DNA of 64,000 bases, taken from positions 1 to 64,000 of the forward strand of contig PHEH01000015.1 of assembly GCA_002841155.1 (NCBI GenBank), written 5' to 3'. Position 1 is the first letter of the stretch; each line of letters opens with the position of its first letter. Shown in pieces: positions 36,122-45,239 of the stretch. The notes beneath the pieces were generated by a model. The model had not been told where the DNA came from and searched no databases. It saw nothing but the letters and a program-made list of their open reading frames with translations. This stretch comes from Alphaproteobacteria bacterium HGW-Alphaproteobacteria-18. Lineage in GTDB: Bacteria > Pseudomonadota > Alphaproteobacteria > Caulobacterales > Hyphomonadaceae. Both the position numbers and the translations under genes were made by a program.

Positions 36122-37084
36122 ATGTTCGGCGCGATACCGATTGGCGGTTGGGCGCGGCTTGGCGCCGTGGCGGCCGCAGCGCTTTGTCTCTGCCTGCCGG
36201 GCGATGCTTCGGCTGGCCGCCTTATTTTCCCGCTGACCTTTAATGACGCTGGCTATATCCTGACACCGATCAGCGTGAACGGCACGCCCGAAATACCGGC
36301 CATTATTGATACCGCTGCCACGATTGCCATGATTGATGGCCGGGCGGCCCAGCGTGCCGGCATAGACGCGCCGCCTGCGGATGAAATTCGGGTTCCCGTG
36401 TTTGGCCTCCTGGGGCAGCGTGAGTTTCCCTTGATACGGATCGGCTCGATCAGCAACGATAACGTGTGGGTTCTCCAGCTTGCCGCCGCCTATAACAATC
36501 GCGAACCGATGCCCGGCGCCTCACTGGTCATTCCGGCAGTCTCTTTTGGCGGCGATGTGCTGGATTTCGATTTTCCAGCGGGCCGCTTTTCCGTATATGA
36601 TGGACGACCTCAGAACAGCAGCGGCAATTCAGGCCGTGGGTCGCTCACAATTGAGGGTGGGCTGATGTTTACAGACATTTCCATAAACGGTGTCAAAGGC
36701 AGGGCGCTGATCGATACCGGTTCGCCCTTCAGCTTCATCAACAGCGAAATGGCTCGCGCGGCAAAGGCGCAGCGGGACGATGATAAAACCCAGAGACTGC
36801 AAGGCGCGACCGGGGGCTCTCTGGCTGTCTCGGTTGCCTCGGTAAAGCGCTTGTCGGTTGCCCGCTTCAACATCAGTAGACTTAACATGGTCATTGCAGA
36901 TCCTGCCATGTTTGACGACCTTGGCCTGCGGGACGAACCTGTCATGCTGCTCGGCCTGGACCTGCTCTCGCTTTTCCGTGTGCAGATAGACCGACGCCGG
37001 GGACACTTGATCCTGACCCCGAAGGAGGAAGGGCGCTCGGTCGTGATCAATCTCAATGCGAGAGATACCCGTATTCCCCAATAG
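36122..37084 (+). CDS. Secreted two-lobed retropepsin-like aspartyl protease
   Basis: A 320-residue exported protein (signal LGAVAAAALCLCLPGDASA). Two retropepsin-like halves are visible: Asp63-Thr64-Ala65 in IIDTAATIAMID with a later FGGDVLDFD, and Asp198-Thr199-Gly200-Ser201 in LIDTGSPFSFIN with VMLLGLDLLSLFRV. Cellular pepsins also hold two Asp lobes in one chain, while most bacterial retropepsins are single-lobed dimers. The first motif has Ala in place of Gly, so activity may be altered. Substrate unknown. Confidence 0.75.
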   Translation: MFGAIPIGGWARLGAVAAAALCLCLPGDASAGRLIFPLTFNDAGYILTPISVNGTPEIPAIIDTAATIAMIDGRAAQRAGIDAPPADEIRVPVFGLLGQREFPLIRIGSISNDNVWVLQLAAAYNNREPMPGASLVIPAVSFGGDVLDFDFPAGRFSVYDGRPQNSSGNSGRGSLTIEGGLMFTDISINGVKGRALIDTGSPFSFINSEMARAAKAQRDDDKTQRLQGATGGSLAVSVASVKRLSVARFNISRLNMVIADPAMFDDLGLRDEPVMLLGLDLLSLFRVQIDRRRGHLILTPKEEGRSVVINLNARDTRIPQ

Positions 37085-37160
37085 TGGCCGGGGGTTGCCT
37101 TGCCGCGCGGCTTTCTGAATGATCCTGCCTGTATTGCGTGTGGGAAACGGGGTGGGGCAC

Positions 37161-38363
37161 ATGGCGCAGCAGATCAGCATAGGTATCGCCGGAGCCGGGA
37201 TTGGCGGGCTTGCCGCTGCCGCGTTGCTGGCCGGGGAAGGCCACCGCGTCACCCTGTTTGACCAGTTTGAAGCGGCCGGGCCGGTCGGCTCGGGCCTTAT
37301 GCTGCAGGAGACGGGGCTCGCCGTGCTCGGCGCCATGGGTCTGCGTGCGCAGACAGAGGCACTCGGTACGCCGATTGCGCGACTGCATGGCATTTCGGTC
37401 GATACCGGCCGGGCGGTGCTGGATGTGCGCTATGGCGCGCTGCGGGAAGGTCTCGCCGGTCTCGGCATCCAGCGCGCCGCATTGTTCGGCCTGCTTCAGG
37501 AGGCGGCGGTGACAGCGGGCGCGCGCCTCGTGCCGGCCACACGGATGATCTCAGCCGACGCGGGCGCCGGCACGCTGACCGATGCCGGCGGGGGCTTACA
37601 CGGGCCCTATGACCTCGTGATCGACGCGCTCGGTGTGCGCTCGCCGCTCTCGTCTGCGCCGAGGGAGGAACTGGCTTATGGCGCGCTCTGGGCAACGCTG
37701 CCCTGGCCTGCGACCAGCGCCTTTGACCGGGCAGCGCTGGAGCAGCGCTACGAAGCGGCGCGCAAGATGGCGGGCGTGATGCCCTCAGGCCGAGCGGCGG
37801 CGGGCGCGCCCGACAGCCTGACCTATTTCTGGTCGATCCGCGCCGACCAATATGAGGCTTTCCGCGCCACCCCACTCTCGCATTGGAAGGATGCCGCGTG
37901 CCATCTGTGGCCAGAGACCGAAGCGCTGCTCCATCAGATCACGGATCATGACCAGCTCACCTTCGCCCGGTATCGCCACCGCACGCATCCCCGCGCTGTG
38001 GAAGGACGGCTCGTGCATATCGGCGATGCCTGGCATGCGGCCAGCCCCCAGCTTGGGCAGGGGGCCAACATGGCGCTGCTCGACGCCTATGCCCTCGCCC
38101 ATGCGCTGCACGGCGAGGCGCGGATTGCCGCCGCGCTGCGCCGTTTCCTGAAGATCCGCGCCGGCCATGTCCGGCTCTACCAGCTGATGACCTGGGCCTT
38201 CACGCCGGTCTATCAGTCAGACGGCGCGCTCACGCCCTGGCTGCGCGACCGGCTGGCCGCCCCGATGCTGCGCCTCTGGCCGGCCCCGCCTTTGCTGGCA
38301 GGGCTTGTGGCGGGGGGCTTCGGCGCGCCGCTGAAGAAGATGGCATTGAAAGCTGAGTGTTAA
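37161..38363 (+). CDS. FAD-dependent monooxygenase (UbiH/PHBH-type)
   Basis: A 400-residue group A flavoprotein hydroxylase. The ADP-binding GIAGAGIGGLAAAALLAGEG (GxGxxG) is at the N-terminus, and GRLVHIGDAWHAASPQLGQGANMALLDA is the GD motif region that binds FAD. The ATG at 37161 is preceded by GGGGTGGGG; the frame extends upstream but lacks family similarity. Substrate unknown; ubiquinone biosynthesis is possible given nearby ubiE/ubiB but unproven. The stop overlaps the convergent mutM stop by four bases. Confidence 0.85.
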   Translation: MAQQISIGIAGAGIGGLAAAALLAGEGHRVTLFDQFEAAGPVGSGLMLQETGLAVLGAMGLRAQTEALGTPIARLHGISVDTGRAVLDVRYGALREGLAGLGIQRAALFGLLQEAAVTAGARLVPATRMISADAGAGTLTDAGGGLHGPYDLVIDALGVRSPLSSAPREELAYGALWATLPWPATSAFDRAALEQRYEAARKMAGVMPSGRAAAGAPDSLTYFWSIRADQYEAFRATPLSHWKDAACHLWPETEALLHQITDHDQLTFARYRHRTHPRAVEGRLVHIGDAWHAASPQLGQGANMALLDAYALAHALHGEARIAAALRRFLKIRAGHVRLYQLMTWAFTPVYQSDGALTPWLRDRLAAPMLRLWPAPPLLAGLVAGGFGAPLKKMALKAEC

Positions 38364-39205
38364 CGTTGACAGCTCGGACAATAAAATGTCGAGCGCCCGG
38401 ATTGTACGATCCGCTTTATCTCCGTCCCGCAGCTTTTGCAGGCCTGTCCCTCGCGGTCATAGACGTCAAACCGGTGCTGGAAATAGCCGAGCGCGCCATC
38501 GGTGGCGGCAAAGTCGGAGATCGACGATCCGCCCGCCTCGATCGCCTCGGCAATCACGCCGTTGATCGCCGGGGCCAGCCGCGCCGCGCGTTGCCCCGGA
38601 ATGGTCTTTGAAAGTCGTTTTGGCGAGATGCCCGAGCGGAACAGCGCCTCGCAGACATAGATATTGCCGAGCCCCGCAATCACCTTCTGGTCCAGCAGGG
38701 CAGCCTTGATTGGCGCCGCCTTGCCGCGCAATGCCTCGTCCAGATAGGCGTGGGAGAAGCGGTTGGAGAGGGGCTCAGGCCCCATCGTCATTAACCGTGG
38801 ATATGCCAGGAAAGTGGCGGCCGGCCAGAGCTCCATGAAGCCAAACCGGCGGGGGTCGTTATAGGTAACGGTCTGCCCGCCCTCCATATGGAACACCACA
38901 TGGTCATGCGCGGCGATCCCGCCGGTGCCATGGTGAAATTCCCCCGGCATCTGGCCGCCAATCGTAAACCGCCCCGTCATGCCTAGATGCATCACCAGCA
39001 CTTCCTCGGTGGAGAGGTGCGCGGCGAGAAATTTCGCCTGCCGGGCGAGCTGGTCAATGCGGGCGCCCGATACCCGCTCGGCAAAGCGCTCGGGCAGGGG
39101 AAAGCGCAGGTCTGCGCGGCGCTGTTCCAGCTTCAGGATGCGCCGGCCCTCCATGACGGGGGCAAGTCCGCGGCGAACTGTCTCGACTTCAGGTAATTCA
39201 GGCAT
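38360..39205 (-). CDS. mutM: Formamidopyrimidine-DNA glycosylase
   Basis: Excises 8-oxoguanine and FaPy from DNA. The 281 residues start MPELPEVETVRRGL, with the catalytic Pro-1 and Glu-2, contain RFGFMELW, PIKAALLDQKVIAGLGNIYVCEALF, and end in a zinc finger (CKSCGTEIKRIVQSGRSTFYCPSC). Divergent from ubiE, with only 46 bases between the starts, the standard alphaproteobacterial mutM-ubiE-ubiB block often found near dnaA. Confidence 0.97.
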   Translation of the reverse strand: MPELPEVETVRRGLAPVMEGRRILKLEQRRADLRFPLPERFAERVSGARIDQLARQAKFLAAHLSTEEVLVMHLGMTGRFTIGGQMPGEFHHGTGGIAAHDHVVFHMEGGQTVTYNDPRRFGFMELWPAATFLAYPRLMTMGPEPLSNRFSHAYLDEALRGKAAPIKAALLDQKVIAGLGNIYVCEALFRSGISPKRLSKTIPGQRAARLAPAINGVIAEAIEAGGSSISDFAATDGALGYFQHRFDVYDREGQACKSCGTEIKRIVQSGRSTFYCPSCQR

Positions 39206-39251
39206 CTTTATCGCATATACGCTAAGGCTAACGCAGGTAAGATAGGCAGCC

Positions 39252-40040
39252 ATGACCGGTCAGGACAGCAAAGAACGCATCGTCTCCTTCGGCTTCGAGG
39301 ATGTGACGGAAACCGAGAAGGTCGCCCGGGTGAAGGGCGTCTTCCGTTCGGTCGCCTCCCGCTATGACCTGATGAACGATCTGATGAGCGCCGGCGTCCA
39401 CCGGCTCTGGAAGCATGATGCGATGAACCGCATCAACCCCCAGCCCGGCGAGCGCCATCTTGATGTGGCCGGCGGCACGGGCGAGCTGGCGCGCGCCTTC
39501 CTCGATCTGGCGGACAAGGCCGGCAAGCGGCGCGGCGATACCCGCGCGGCCACCGCCATCGTCTCCGACATCAACGACGCGATGCTCGAAGCGGGCAAGG
39601 CGCGCAGCGATAACGCAAAATGGGGCGACCGGCTGAGCTGGGTCTGTGCGGACGGTCAGAAACTGCCCTATCCGGACAAGAGTTTCGATGTGGTCACCGT
39701 TTCATTCGGTATCCGGAATTTTGCAGACCGGGTCGCGGGCCTCAAGGAATTCCGCCGTGTGCTGAAAACCGGTGGGCGCCTCGCTGTGCTCGAATTCAGC
39801 CATATGACAGCGCCGATCCTGCAGGACGCCTATGACCGCTACAGCTTTGCCGTCATTCCGCGCCTCGGCGAGCTGATCGCGAGCGACCGCGACAGCTATC
39901 AGTACCTGATCGAGTCCATCCGGAAATTCCCGGATCAGCAGACGTTCAAATCTGAAATGGAGGGCGCAGGCTTCAGCCAGGTCTCCGTCACCAATTATTC
40001 CGGCGGCATCGCCGCCCTGCATTTCGGCTGGGCGGTCTGA
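39252..40040 (+). CDS. ubiE: Demethylmenaquinol/ubiquinone C-methyltransferase UbiE
   Basis: SAM-dependent C-methylation in ubiquinone (and menaquinone) synthesis. The 262 residues contain the signature SRYDLMNDLMSAGVHRLWKHDAM, SAM-binding LDVAGGTGELARAF, and VLEFS with the SYQYLIESIRKFPDQQTFKSEMEGAGF ending. Followed, after an opposite-strand small gene, by ubiB. A menaquinone role is unlikely in an aerobic alphaproteobacterium. Confidence 0.97.
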   Translation: MTGQDSKERIVSFGFEDVTETEKVARVKGVFRSVASRYDLMNDLMSAGVHRLWKHDAMNRINPQPGERHLDVAGGTGELARAFLDLADKAGKRRGDTRAATAIVSDINDAMLEAGKARSDNAKWGDRLSWVCADGQKLPYPDKSFDVVTVSFGIRNFADRVAGLKEFRRVLKTGGRLAVLEFSHMTAPILQDAYDRYSFAVIPRLGELIASDRDSYQYLIESIRKFPDQQTFKSEMEGAGFSQVSVTNYSGGIAALHFGWAV

Positions 40041-40051
40041 TGGCCTGTGTC

Positions 40052-40216
40052 TCAGTTTCCGTCGATCTTGATGCCGTCTTCGCCGATGGAAATCTCGATC
40101 TTGTCCTCGCCACCGGGGCCTTCGGTGAAGTAGTAAATGCCAAAACCGATAGCGCCAGCAACGAGTATGCCGACAATAAAGTACAGAAGCTTGTTGGATG
40201 AGGGGGATGTAGACAT
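40052..40216 (-). CDS. Small single-pass membrane protein between ubiE and ubiB
   Basis: A 54-residue protein MSTSPSSNKLLYFIVGILVA with one helix and an acidic tail (GGEDKIEISIGEDGIKIDGN). The start is chosen because an AGGAG lies upstream and the longer frame carries only implausible residues. Conserved short proteins of this shape (helix plus E-I-x-I-G-E-D-G-x-x-I) are common in Caulobacterales. It is divergent from ubiB. Function unknown. Confidence 0.65.
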   Translation of the reverse strand: MSTSPSSNKLLYFIVGILVAGAIGFGIYYFTEGPGGEDKIEISIGEDGIKIDGN

Positions 40217-40301
40217 GATTTTTCTTCGTCTCCTGAAGATACAGTTCGATATCAAACGCGCAGCCTGCGCGATTGGTTCCAAACGGGCAGGCGCGCAGTA
40301 G

Positions 40302-41825
40302 ATGGGCATGTTGTCTGATTATCGCCGGTTGATCCGCGCGGGCACGTCGCTGGCGCGTCATGATGTGGTGCTGCCGGGCGAGTATCAGTCGCGCCTGCCG
40401 CTGCCGGCGCGCATTGCAGGCGGTATCCTGCGCGTGTTTGGCGGCGGCGCGAAGGGGCGCCCCGGTGAGCGGCTCGCCCATGCGCTCGAACGTCTCGGCC
40501 CGGCCTATATCAAGCTCGGCCAGTTCCTTGCCACGCGGCCCGATGTGTTCGGATCAGAGGTCGCCGGGGATCTTTCCCGCCTCAAAGACAAGCTGCCGCC
40601 TTTCTCTATGAAACAGGCGCGCGCCGCGCTTGCCGCAGAGTTTGGCGCCGCCGAGGCAGAGCGTCTCTTTCCGGGTCTCTCTGAGCCTGTTGCCGCCGCC
40701 TCCCTCGCGCAGGTCCACCGTATGCCACTGCCAGATGGTGACCGCGCGGTGAAGATCCTCCGTCCCGGGATCGAGCGCCAGCTGACGCTGGAGCTTTCTG
40801 CCATGCGCCGCGCCGCGCGCACCATTGAAGGTGTGTCCACCGAAAGCCGCCGCCTCAAACCCGTCGCCTTCACCGAGACCATCGCCAGCGCCATGCTACG
40901 CGAGACCGACCTGCGCCTGGAAGCAGGCGGGGCGGACGAAATGCGCGAGATCTATCAGAAGACCGGTTTCTTCCGTGTCCCGAAGGTTGACTGGGAGCGC
41001 ACGGGCAAGCGCGTGATGACGGCAGAATGGATCGAGGGCACGCCGCTGACGGCGCCCGGCGTCATGGATCAGCCCGGCATCGACCGCAAGAAACTCGCCA
41101 ACGATATCACGCAAGGCTTCCTCGCCAGTGCCATCAATTACGGCGTCTTCCATGCCGACATGCATGAAGGCAACGCCATCCTGACGCCCGAAGGCACGAT
41201 TGCGCTGGTTGATTTTGGCATCATCGGCCGCATCGGCGTCATCGAGCGCCGGTTTCTGGCGGAAATCCTCTGGGGCTTCCTGAAGCGCGATTATATGCGC
41301 ATCGCGCAGGTGCATTTCGAGGCGGGCTATGTGCCGCCCAGCCAGTCAGTGGGCGACTTTGCCCAGGCGCTGCGCTCGATCGGGGAGCCGCTCTTCGGCC
41401 GCCCGGCTGAGGAAGTCTCGATGGGCCGCGTGCTGCTCCAGCTTTTCGATTACACCCACACGTTCGGCATGGCGCTCCGCCCCGAACTCGTCCTCCTCCA
41501 GAAAACGATGGTTCAGGTTGAGGGCGTCGCCCGCGCCATTGATCCCTCCCACAATATCTGGAACGCGTCCGAGCCGGTCATCGAGGCCTGGATGCGCCGC
41601 AATTTCGGGCCGGAAGGGGCAGCGCGCTTCATCTCGGAAAATGTCCGTGAAGTGACAAACCGCCTCAAACGCCTGCCCGAAGTGATGGACCGTTTCGAAA
41701 AAAGCCTCGAAGCCGAACCCGCCCCGCCGCCACCGCGCGAACGCTTTGCGCCCTGGTGGGGTTGGTTCGGGCTGGTCGTTGCGCTTTCCGGGCTCGTTGC
41801 CTGGGTCATTCAGAAAGCCGGCTGA
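40302..41825 (+). CDS. ubiB: UbiB atypical kinase/ATPase for ubiquinone synthesis
   Basis: Membrane-associated ATPase of the ABC1/ADCK family, needed for ubiquinone biosynthesis. The 507 residues contain LGPAYIKLGQFLATRPD, the Ala-rich nucleotide loop AAASLAQVHRM, Lys in DGDRAVKILRPG, HADMHEGNAIL and LVDFGIIGRIG. Two closing hydrophobic segments lie in PWWGWFGLVVALSGLVAWVI. Gene order matches the conserved ubiE-ubiB-coaBC-dut region. Confidence 0.97.
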   Translation: MGMLSDYRRLIRAGTSLARHDVVLPGEYQSRLPLPARIAGGILRVFGGGAKGRPGERLAHALERLGPAYIKLGQFLATRPDVFGSEVAGDLSRLKDKLPPFSMKQARAALAAEFGAAEAERLFPGLSEPVAAASLAQVHRMPLPDGDRAVKILRPGIERQLTLELSAMRRAARTIEGVSTESRRLKPVAFTETIASAMLRETDLRLEAGGADEMREIYQKTGFFRVPKVDWERTGKRVMTAEWIEGTPLTAPGVMDQPGIDRKKLANDITQGFLASAINYGVFHADMHEGNAILTPEGTIALVDFGIIGRIGVIERRFLAEILWGFLKRDYMRIAQVHFEAGYVPPSQSVGDFAQALRSIGEPLFGRPAEEVSMGRVLLQLFDYTHTFGMALRPELVLLQKTMVQVEGVARAIDPSHNIWNASEPVIEAWMRRNFGPEGAARFISENVREVTNRLKRLPEVMDRFEKSLEAEPAPPPPRERFAPWWGWFGLVVALSGLVAWVIQKAG

Positions 41826-41880
41826 GCCGTCTTGCCTGCCCCTGCTATCGCGTGCATTTTTCCGGTCCGGGGAGGATTGG

Positions 41881-42327
41881 ATGATGGCTTACACCGGCGG
41901 CTGCCAATGCGGAAAGCATCGCTATGAGATGGACGTGCTGAAATGGGGGCATGTCTGCCATTGCCGCATGTGCCAGCGCGCGACGGGCGGCCTCTTCGCC
42001 GCCCTTGTCGGCGCGCCGAAGGACCAGTTCCGCTGGGCCGGCCCGACGCCGCCGGTGTTCTGGAGCTCTAATCTCGCCGCCCGCGCCTTCTGCCCCGATT
42101 GTGGCACGCCGCTCGGCTTCACCTATGACCGGCCAACGGCCTCTCAATATGTCACCATCGGCAGTCTCGACCATCCCGAAGCTGTTGTGCTCGAGGAACA
42201 GTTCGGTATTGAGTCGAAGCTCCCCTTCGTCGAGTTTTGCGAAAATCTGCCGAAGAAAGCCACCGGGGAGGGGCAAACGGCGGAAGGGTTGGCCTTCCTT
42301 GCCCAGCTGAAACCCAAGCAGGCTTGA
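41881..42327 (+). CDS. GFA-family (Mss4-like) zinc protein
   Basis: A 148-residue protein of the glutathione-dependent formaldehyde-activating (GFA/CENP-V) family. The zinc ligands are in GGCQCGKHRYEM, HVCHCRMCQRATG and FCPDCGTPLGF. Most members have unknown substrates. It lies 55 bases after ubiB, same direction; the pair of ATGs (41881 and 41884) leaves the exact start open by one residue. Confidence 0.9.
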   Translation: MMAYTGGCQCGKHRYEMDVLKWGHVCHCRMCQRATGGLFAALVGAPKDQFRWAGPTPPVFWSSNLAARAFCPDCGTPLGFTYDRPTASQYVTIGSLDHPEAVVLEEQFGIESKLPFVEFCENLPKKATGEGQTAEGLAFLAQLKPKQA

Positions 42328-42456
42328 GTTCAGGCGAATTTCTCGCGGCTGTGGCGCTCGCCGCGCTGCGGCGTTCCCGTGAGAGGCGTAACCGCTTCTG
42401 CGCGTTAAGACTTCGGTTACCTTCTCAGGCTCCGCCACCAGAAGGGAGCCGGATCG

Positions 42457-42789
42457 ATGAAGCTCGCAATTCTCCTAACCGCCATGATCGCTCTCGCTGC
42501 GCCCGCCATTGCCCAGCCGCTCGCCGGCGGGGATTGCAGCAAGGCCGCCCAGCTTGACGTTTCGAACATGAGCAAAGGCGGCGTCATCATCATCACCGGC
42601 CCCTGCGCCGAGGCGGGCCCCGCCCGCGAGGTGATCCACATGGCCCGCCCCGGCGAGCCAATGGCCACCACAGTCGTCATCCGTCGCCGGGAAGGGGCCT
42701 CGTCCCAGCAGAGCGCCGTCATCAAGGTTTCCGACCGCAAGGGCTTTTCCGGTTCCACCCAGGCCCGCATCATCCGCGTCGGCGATTGA
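42457..42789 (+). CDS. Secreted hypothetical protein
   Basis: A 110-residue exported protein with a signal peptide (MKLAILLTAMIALAAPAIAQ, cleavage near AIA-QP). The mature part has two Cys (GGDCSKA and GPCAEAG), possibly one disulfide, and a strand-rich C-terminus (TTVVIRRREGASS, TQARIIRVGD). No family recognised. GGGAG lies upstream of the ATG. Followed by a terminator-like hairpin ahead of coaBC. Confidence 0.72.
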   Translation: MKLAILLTAMIALAAPAIAQPLAGGDCSKAAQLDVSNMSKGGVIIITGPCAEAGPAREVIHMARPGEPMATTVVIRRREGASSQQSAVIKVSDRKGFSGSTQARIIRVGD

Positions 42790-42795
42790 GGCGCC

Positions 42796-42862
42796 AAACC
42801 TTGCCGGAAGGTTGAGGCGGCGCGCGCATTCGCCGGGTTTTAATGGCGGCCCGGCAAGGTTT
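42796..42862 (+). terminator. Terminator-like hairpin upstream of coaBC
   Basis: AAACCTTGCCGG (42796-42807) pairs with CCGGCAAGGTTT (42851-42862), followed by more T. The inner loop of about 43 bases includes a smaller hairpin (AACCTT-GCCGG-AAGGTT). It is just past the secreted-protein stop. The long loop makes it a weaker prediction. Confidence 0.45.
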
Positions 42863-42905
42863 TTGCGCTAGAAACGCGGCCAGTAACACCCGATATAGCG
42901 GATAT

Positions 42906-44132
42906 ATGAGCGCCAAACGCATCCTACTCGTCATCGGCGGCGGCATTGCCGCCTATAAAAGCCTCGAGCTTATCCGTGAGCTCGGCCGGCGCGGCATCGG
43001 CGCGCGCGTCATCCTCACCAAGGCGGGCACAGAATTCGTCACGCCCCTCTCCGTCGCTGCCCTCTCCGGCGAAAAGGTCTATACAGACCTTTTCAGCCTG
43101 ACGGACGAAACCGAGATGGGCCATATCGAGCTCTCCCGCTCGGCTGACCTGCTCGTCGTCTGCCCCGCCACCGCCGATTTGATGGCCAAGGCCGTGCACG
43201 GCCATGCCAACGACCTTGCCTCCACCGCGCTTCTGGCGACCGACAAGCCCGTCCTGATGGTGCCCGCCATGAATGTCCGCATGTGGCAACATGCGGCCAC
43301 CCAGCGCAACATCGCCCAGCTCCGCGCCGACGGCGTCACGGTGATGGAGCCCGATATCGGCCCGATGGCCTGCGGCGAGTTCGGCCCCGGCCGCCTGCCC
43401 GAACTGCCCCGCATCCTTGCCGAGATCGAAGCGATGCTCCGCCCCCGGTCAAAACGCCTTGCCGGCCGCCACGCCCTCGTCACCGCCGGACCAACACGCG
43501 AGCCGCTTGATCCCGTCCGCTACATCTCAAACCATTCCTCCGGCAAGCAGGGCTATTCCATCGCCGCCGCTCTTGCCGCCGAAGGCGCAAAAGTTACCCT
43601 CGTCTCCGGGCCTGTTTCTCTGAAGCCCCCGGAAGGCGTCACGCTGGTCAAGGTCGAAACCGCTCGCGAGATGCTCGCCGCTTGCGAAAATGCTCTGCCA
43701 GCGGATATTTTTATCTCCGTGGCCGCCGTCGCCGACTGGCGCCCGGGCAAAGCCGCCACCAAGAAGCTGAAGCTGAAAGGGGAGGGCAAGGCCCCCTCCA
43801 TCGAGCTCGCTGAAAACCCCGACATCCTGCGCACGATCAGCCACAAGAAGAAAAAGCGCCCCACGCTCGTCATCGGCTTTGCCGCCGAGACCCATGAGGT
43901 CGAGCGCCACGCGCAGGAAAAACTCGCCCGCAAGGGCTGCGACTGGATCGTCGCCAATGATGTCTCCGGCGATGTCATGGGCGGCCTCGAAAACGAGATC
44001 GCCCTGATCACCCGTGACAGCATCGACCGCTGGCCCCGCATGGCCAAAGAAACCGTCAGCACCCGCCTCGCTGCAAAGATCGCCGAGGCTTTCGGTAGCG
44101 ATAAAGATGACCTGAGTTTGGCGGCGGAGTAA
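42906..44132 (+). CDS. coaBC: Bifunctional phosphopantothenoylcysteine decarboxylase/synthetase (CoaBC)
   Basis: Two consecutive steps of coenzyme A synthesis. N-terminal flavin decarboxylase (CoaC): [20 protein letters not shown], the [10 protein letters not shown] segment and the Cys loop [15 protein letters not shown]-terminal CTP-dependent synthetase (CoaB): [32 protein letters not shown] and IGFAAETHE. The 408 residues are the usual length. Start at ATG 42906 from the family N-terminus ([12 protein letters not shown]). dut follows. Confidence 0.97.
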   Translation: MSAKRILLVIGGGIAAYKSLELIRELGRRGIGARVILTKAGTEFVTPLSVAALSGEKVYTDLFSLTDETEMGHIELSRSADLLVVCPATADLMAKAVHGHANDLASTALLATDKPVLMVPAMNVRMWQHAATQRNIAQLRADGVTVMEPDIGPMACGEFGPGRLPELPRILAEIEAMLRPRSKRLAGRHALVTAGPTREPLDPVRYISNHSSGKQGYSIAAALAAEGAKVTLVSGPVSLKPPEGVTLVKVETAREMLAACENALPADIFISVAAVADWRPGKAATKKLKLKGEGKAPSIELAENPDILRTISHKKKKRPTLVIGFAAETHEVERHAQEKLARKGCDWIVANDVSGDVMGGLENEIALITRDSIDRWPRMAKETVSTRLAAKIAEAFGSDKDDLSLAAE

Positions 44133-44175
44133 GCCCCGCTTGACTCCTCCGCAGAGTCTCCCCACGCCTCGCTTC

Positions 44176-44631
44176 ATGATCGCTGTGACTGTTCAAGTGC
44201 TTCCGCTGCCCCATTTTGCCGGGCTTGATCTTCCTGCTTACGAGACGGCGGGTTCGGCCGGGATGGATGTGCGCGCCGCCGTTCCAGACCGCGAGCCGGT
44301 GGTGCTCGCGCCTGGCGCGCGCGCCATGGTGCCCACCGGCCTCTCGGTTGCGATCCCCGAAGGCTACGAGATCCAGGTCCGCCCGCGCTCGGGCCTCGCT
44401 GCCAAGCACGGCCTCACCTGTCTCAATACGCCCGGCACCATCGACAGCGATTATCGCGGCGAAATCAAAGTCATCCTGATCAATCTCGGCGCAGAGCCCT
44501 TCACCATCCAGCGCGGCGAGCGCATTGCCCAGCTCGTGCTCGCCCCGGTCACCCGCCTTGCCTGGTCGCAGACTGGCCAGCTCGGCGAGACCGAACGCGG
44601 AGCAGGCGGCTTCGGCTCGACCGGGCGTTAA
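44176..44631 (+). CDS. dut: dUTPase
   Basis: Hydrolyses dUTP to dUMP and keeps uracil out of DNA. The 151 residues show the five trimeric dUTPase motifs: [47 protein letters not shown] and [11 protein letters not shown]. It lies 43 bases after coaBC, the standard coaBC-dut order. Confidence 0.97.
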   Translation: MIAVTVQVLPLPHFAGLDLPAYETAGSAGMDVRAAVPDREPVVLAPGARAMVPTGLSVAIPEGYEIQVRPRSGLAAKHGLTCLNTPGTIDSDYRGEIKVILINLGAEPFTIQRGERIAQLVLAPVTRLAWSQTGQLGETERGAGGFGSTGR

Positions 44632-44701
44632 AGCGGCTACTCCCAAAAAATAATGGCCACCGCGTTCAATTTTGCTTGAACACGGGCCGGTCTTCCCCAC
44701 A

Positions 44702-44716
44702 TATTGAATATCAATA
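44702..44716. promoter_or_regulatory. Perfect 6-3-6 inverted repeat before the PspB-like pair
   Basis: TATTGA-ATA-TCAATA is a perfect inverted repeat 16 bases before the ATG at 44732, between the promoter region and the GGGAGG ribosome site. It could be an operator or mRNA hairpin. No known regulator assigned. Confidence 0.45.
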
Positions 44717-44731
44717 AGGCGGGAGGCCCTC

Positions 44732-44935
44732 ATGGCAGCAGCTTTTTACTTCTTCATCGGCGCTCTGGTTTTCTGGCTGGCTTTCCGGTCAGGCACGAAG
44801 CGCGGCGCGGCGCACAGCCGCCCGGATACTCGCGACGCGGACATCGATCGCCTGAACGCCCGCGTGCGCACGCTGGAACAGATCATCACCGACCGCGACT
44901 GGCGCCTGCGCCGCGATATAGACGGTCTCGGCTGA
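44732..44935 (+). CDS. PspB-like small membrane protein, copy 1
   Basis: A 67-residue protein: one helix (FYFFIGALVFWLAFRSGTK), then a coiled coil DIDRLNARVRTLEQIITDRDWRLRRDIDGLG. GGGAGG lies upstream. The coiled-coil part repeats in the next gene (LKERVRVLEKIVTDKERDLADEIRRL), so the two are tandem duplicates. The layout is that of PspB (17214-17471). Role probably in envelope stress, by similarity of design only. Confidence 0.75.
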   Translation: MAAAFYFFIGALVFWLAFRSGTKRGAAHSRPDTRDADIDRLNARVRTLEQIITDRDWRLRRDIDGLG

Positions 44936-45008
44936 TGTCTGGGCTGATGCTGGCGGCAAACGCAATCCTGCATTATACAAACCCTATCTGCGCATAAGGA
45001 GGCGTCAC

Positions 45009-45239
45009 ATGGACCCATTCACTATGGTTATCGCCATTGTCGCCATCACGGTTGGCGCCGGGCTTATCAAGACCTGGATCAAGGCACGGGAAAATGCGCC
45101 CGCCGACATGGCAAGCCAGTCAGACATGCTGGCCATGCGCGAGGAAATCAACCGCCTGAAGGAGCGTGTACGCGTCCTTGAGAAAATCGTGACCGACAAG
45201 GAACGCGATCTGGCTGATGAAATCCGCCGGCTGGCCTAG
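45009..45239 (+). CDS. PspB-like small membrane protein, copy 2
   Basis: A 76-residue protein with helix FTMVIAIVAITVGAGLIKTWI and coiled coil EEINRLKERVRVLEKIVTDKERDLADEIRRLA. GGAGG lies nine bases upstream; a separate promoter-like TATAC (about 44976) lies in the 73-base gap. Paralogue of the preceding gene. Its stop abuts the convergent helicase stop (overlap of four bases). Confidence 0.75.
   Translation: MDPFTMVIAIVAITVGAGLIKTWIKARENAPADMASQSDMLAMREEINRLKERVRVLEKIVTDKERDLADEIRRLA

Noticed and set aside
40052-40309. Longer start for the small gene between ubiE and ubiB
   Set aside because: The extra N-terminal residues are basic and Cys-containing with no ribosome site; the shorter form begins just before a clear helix.
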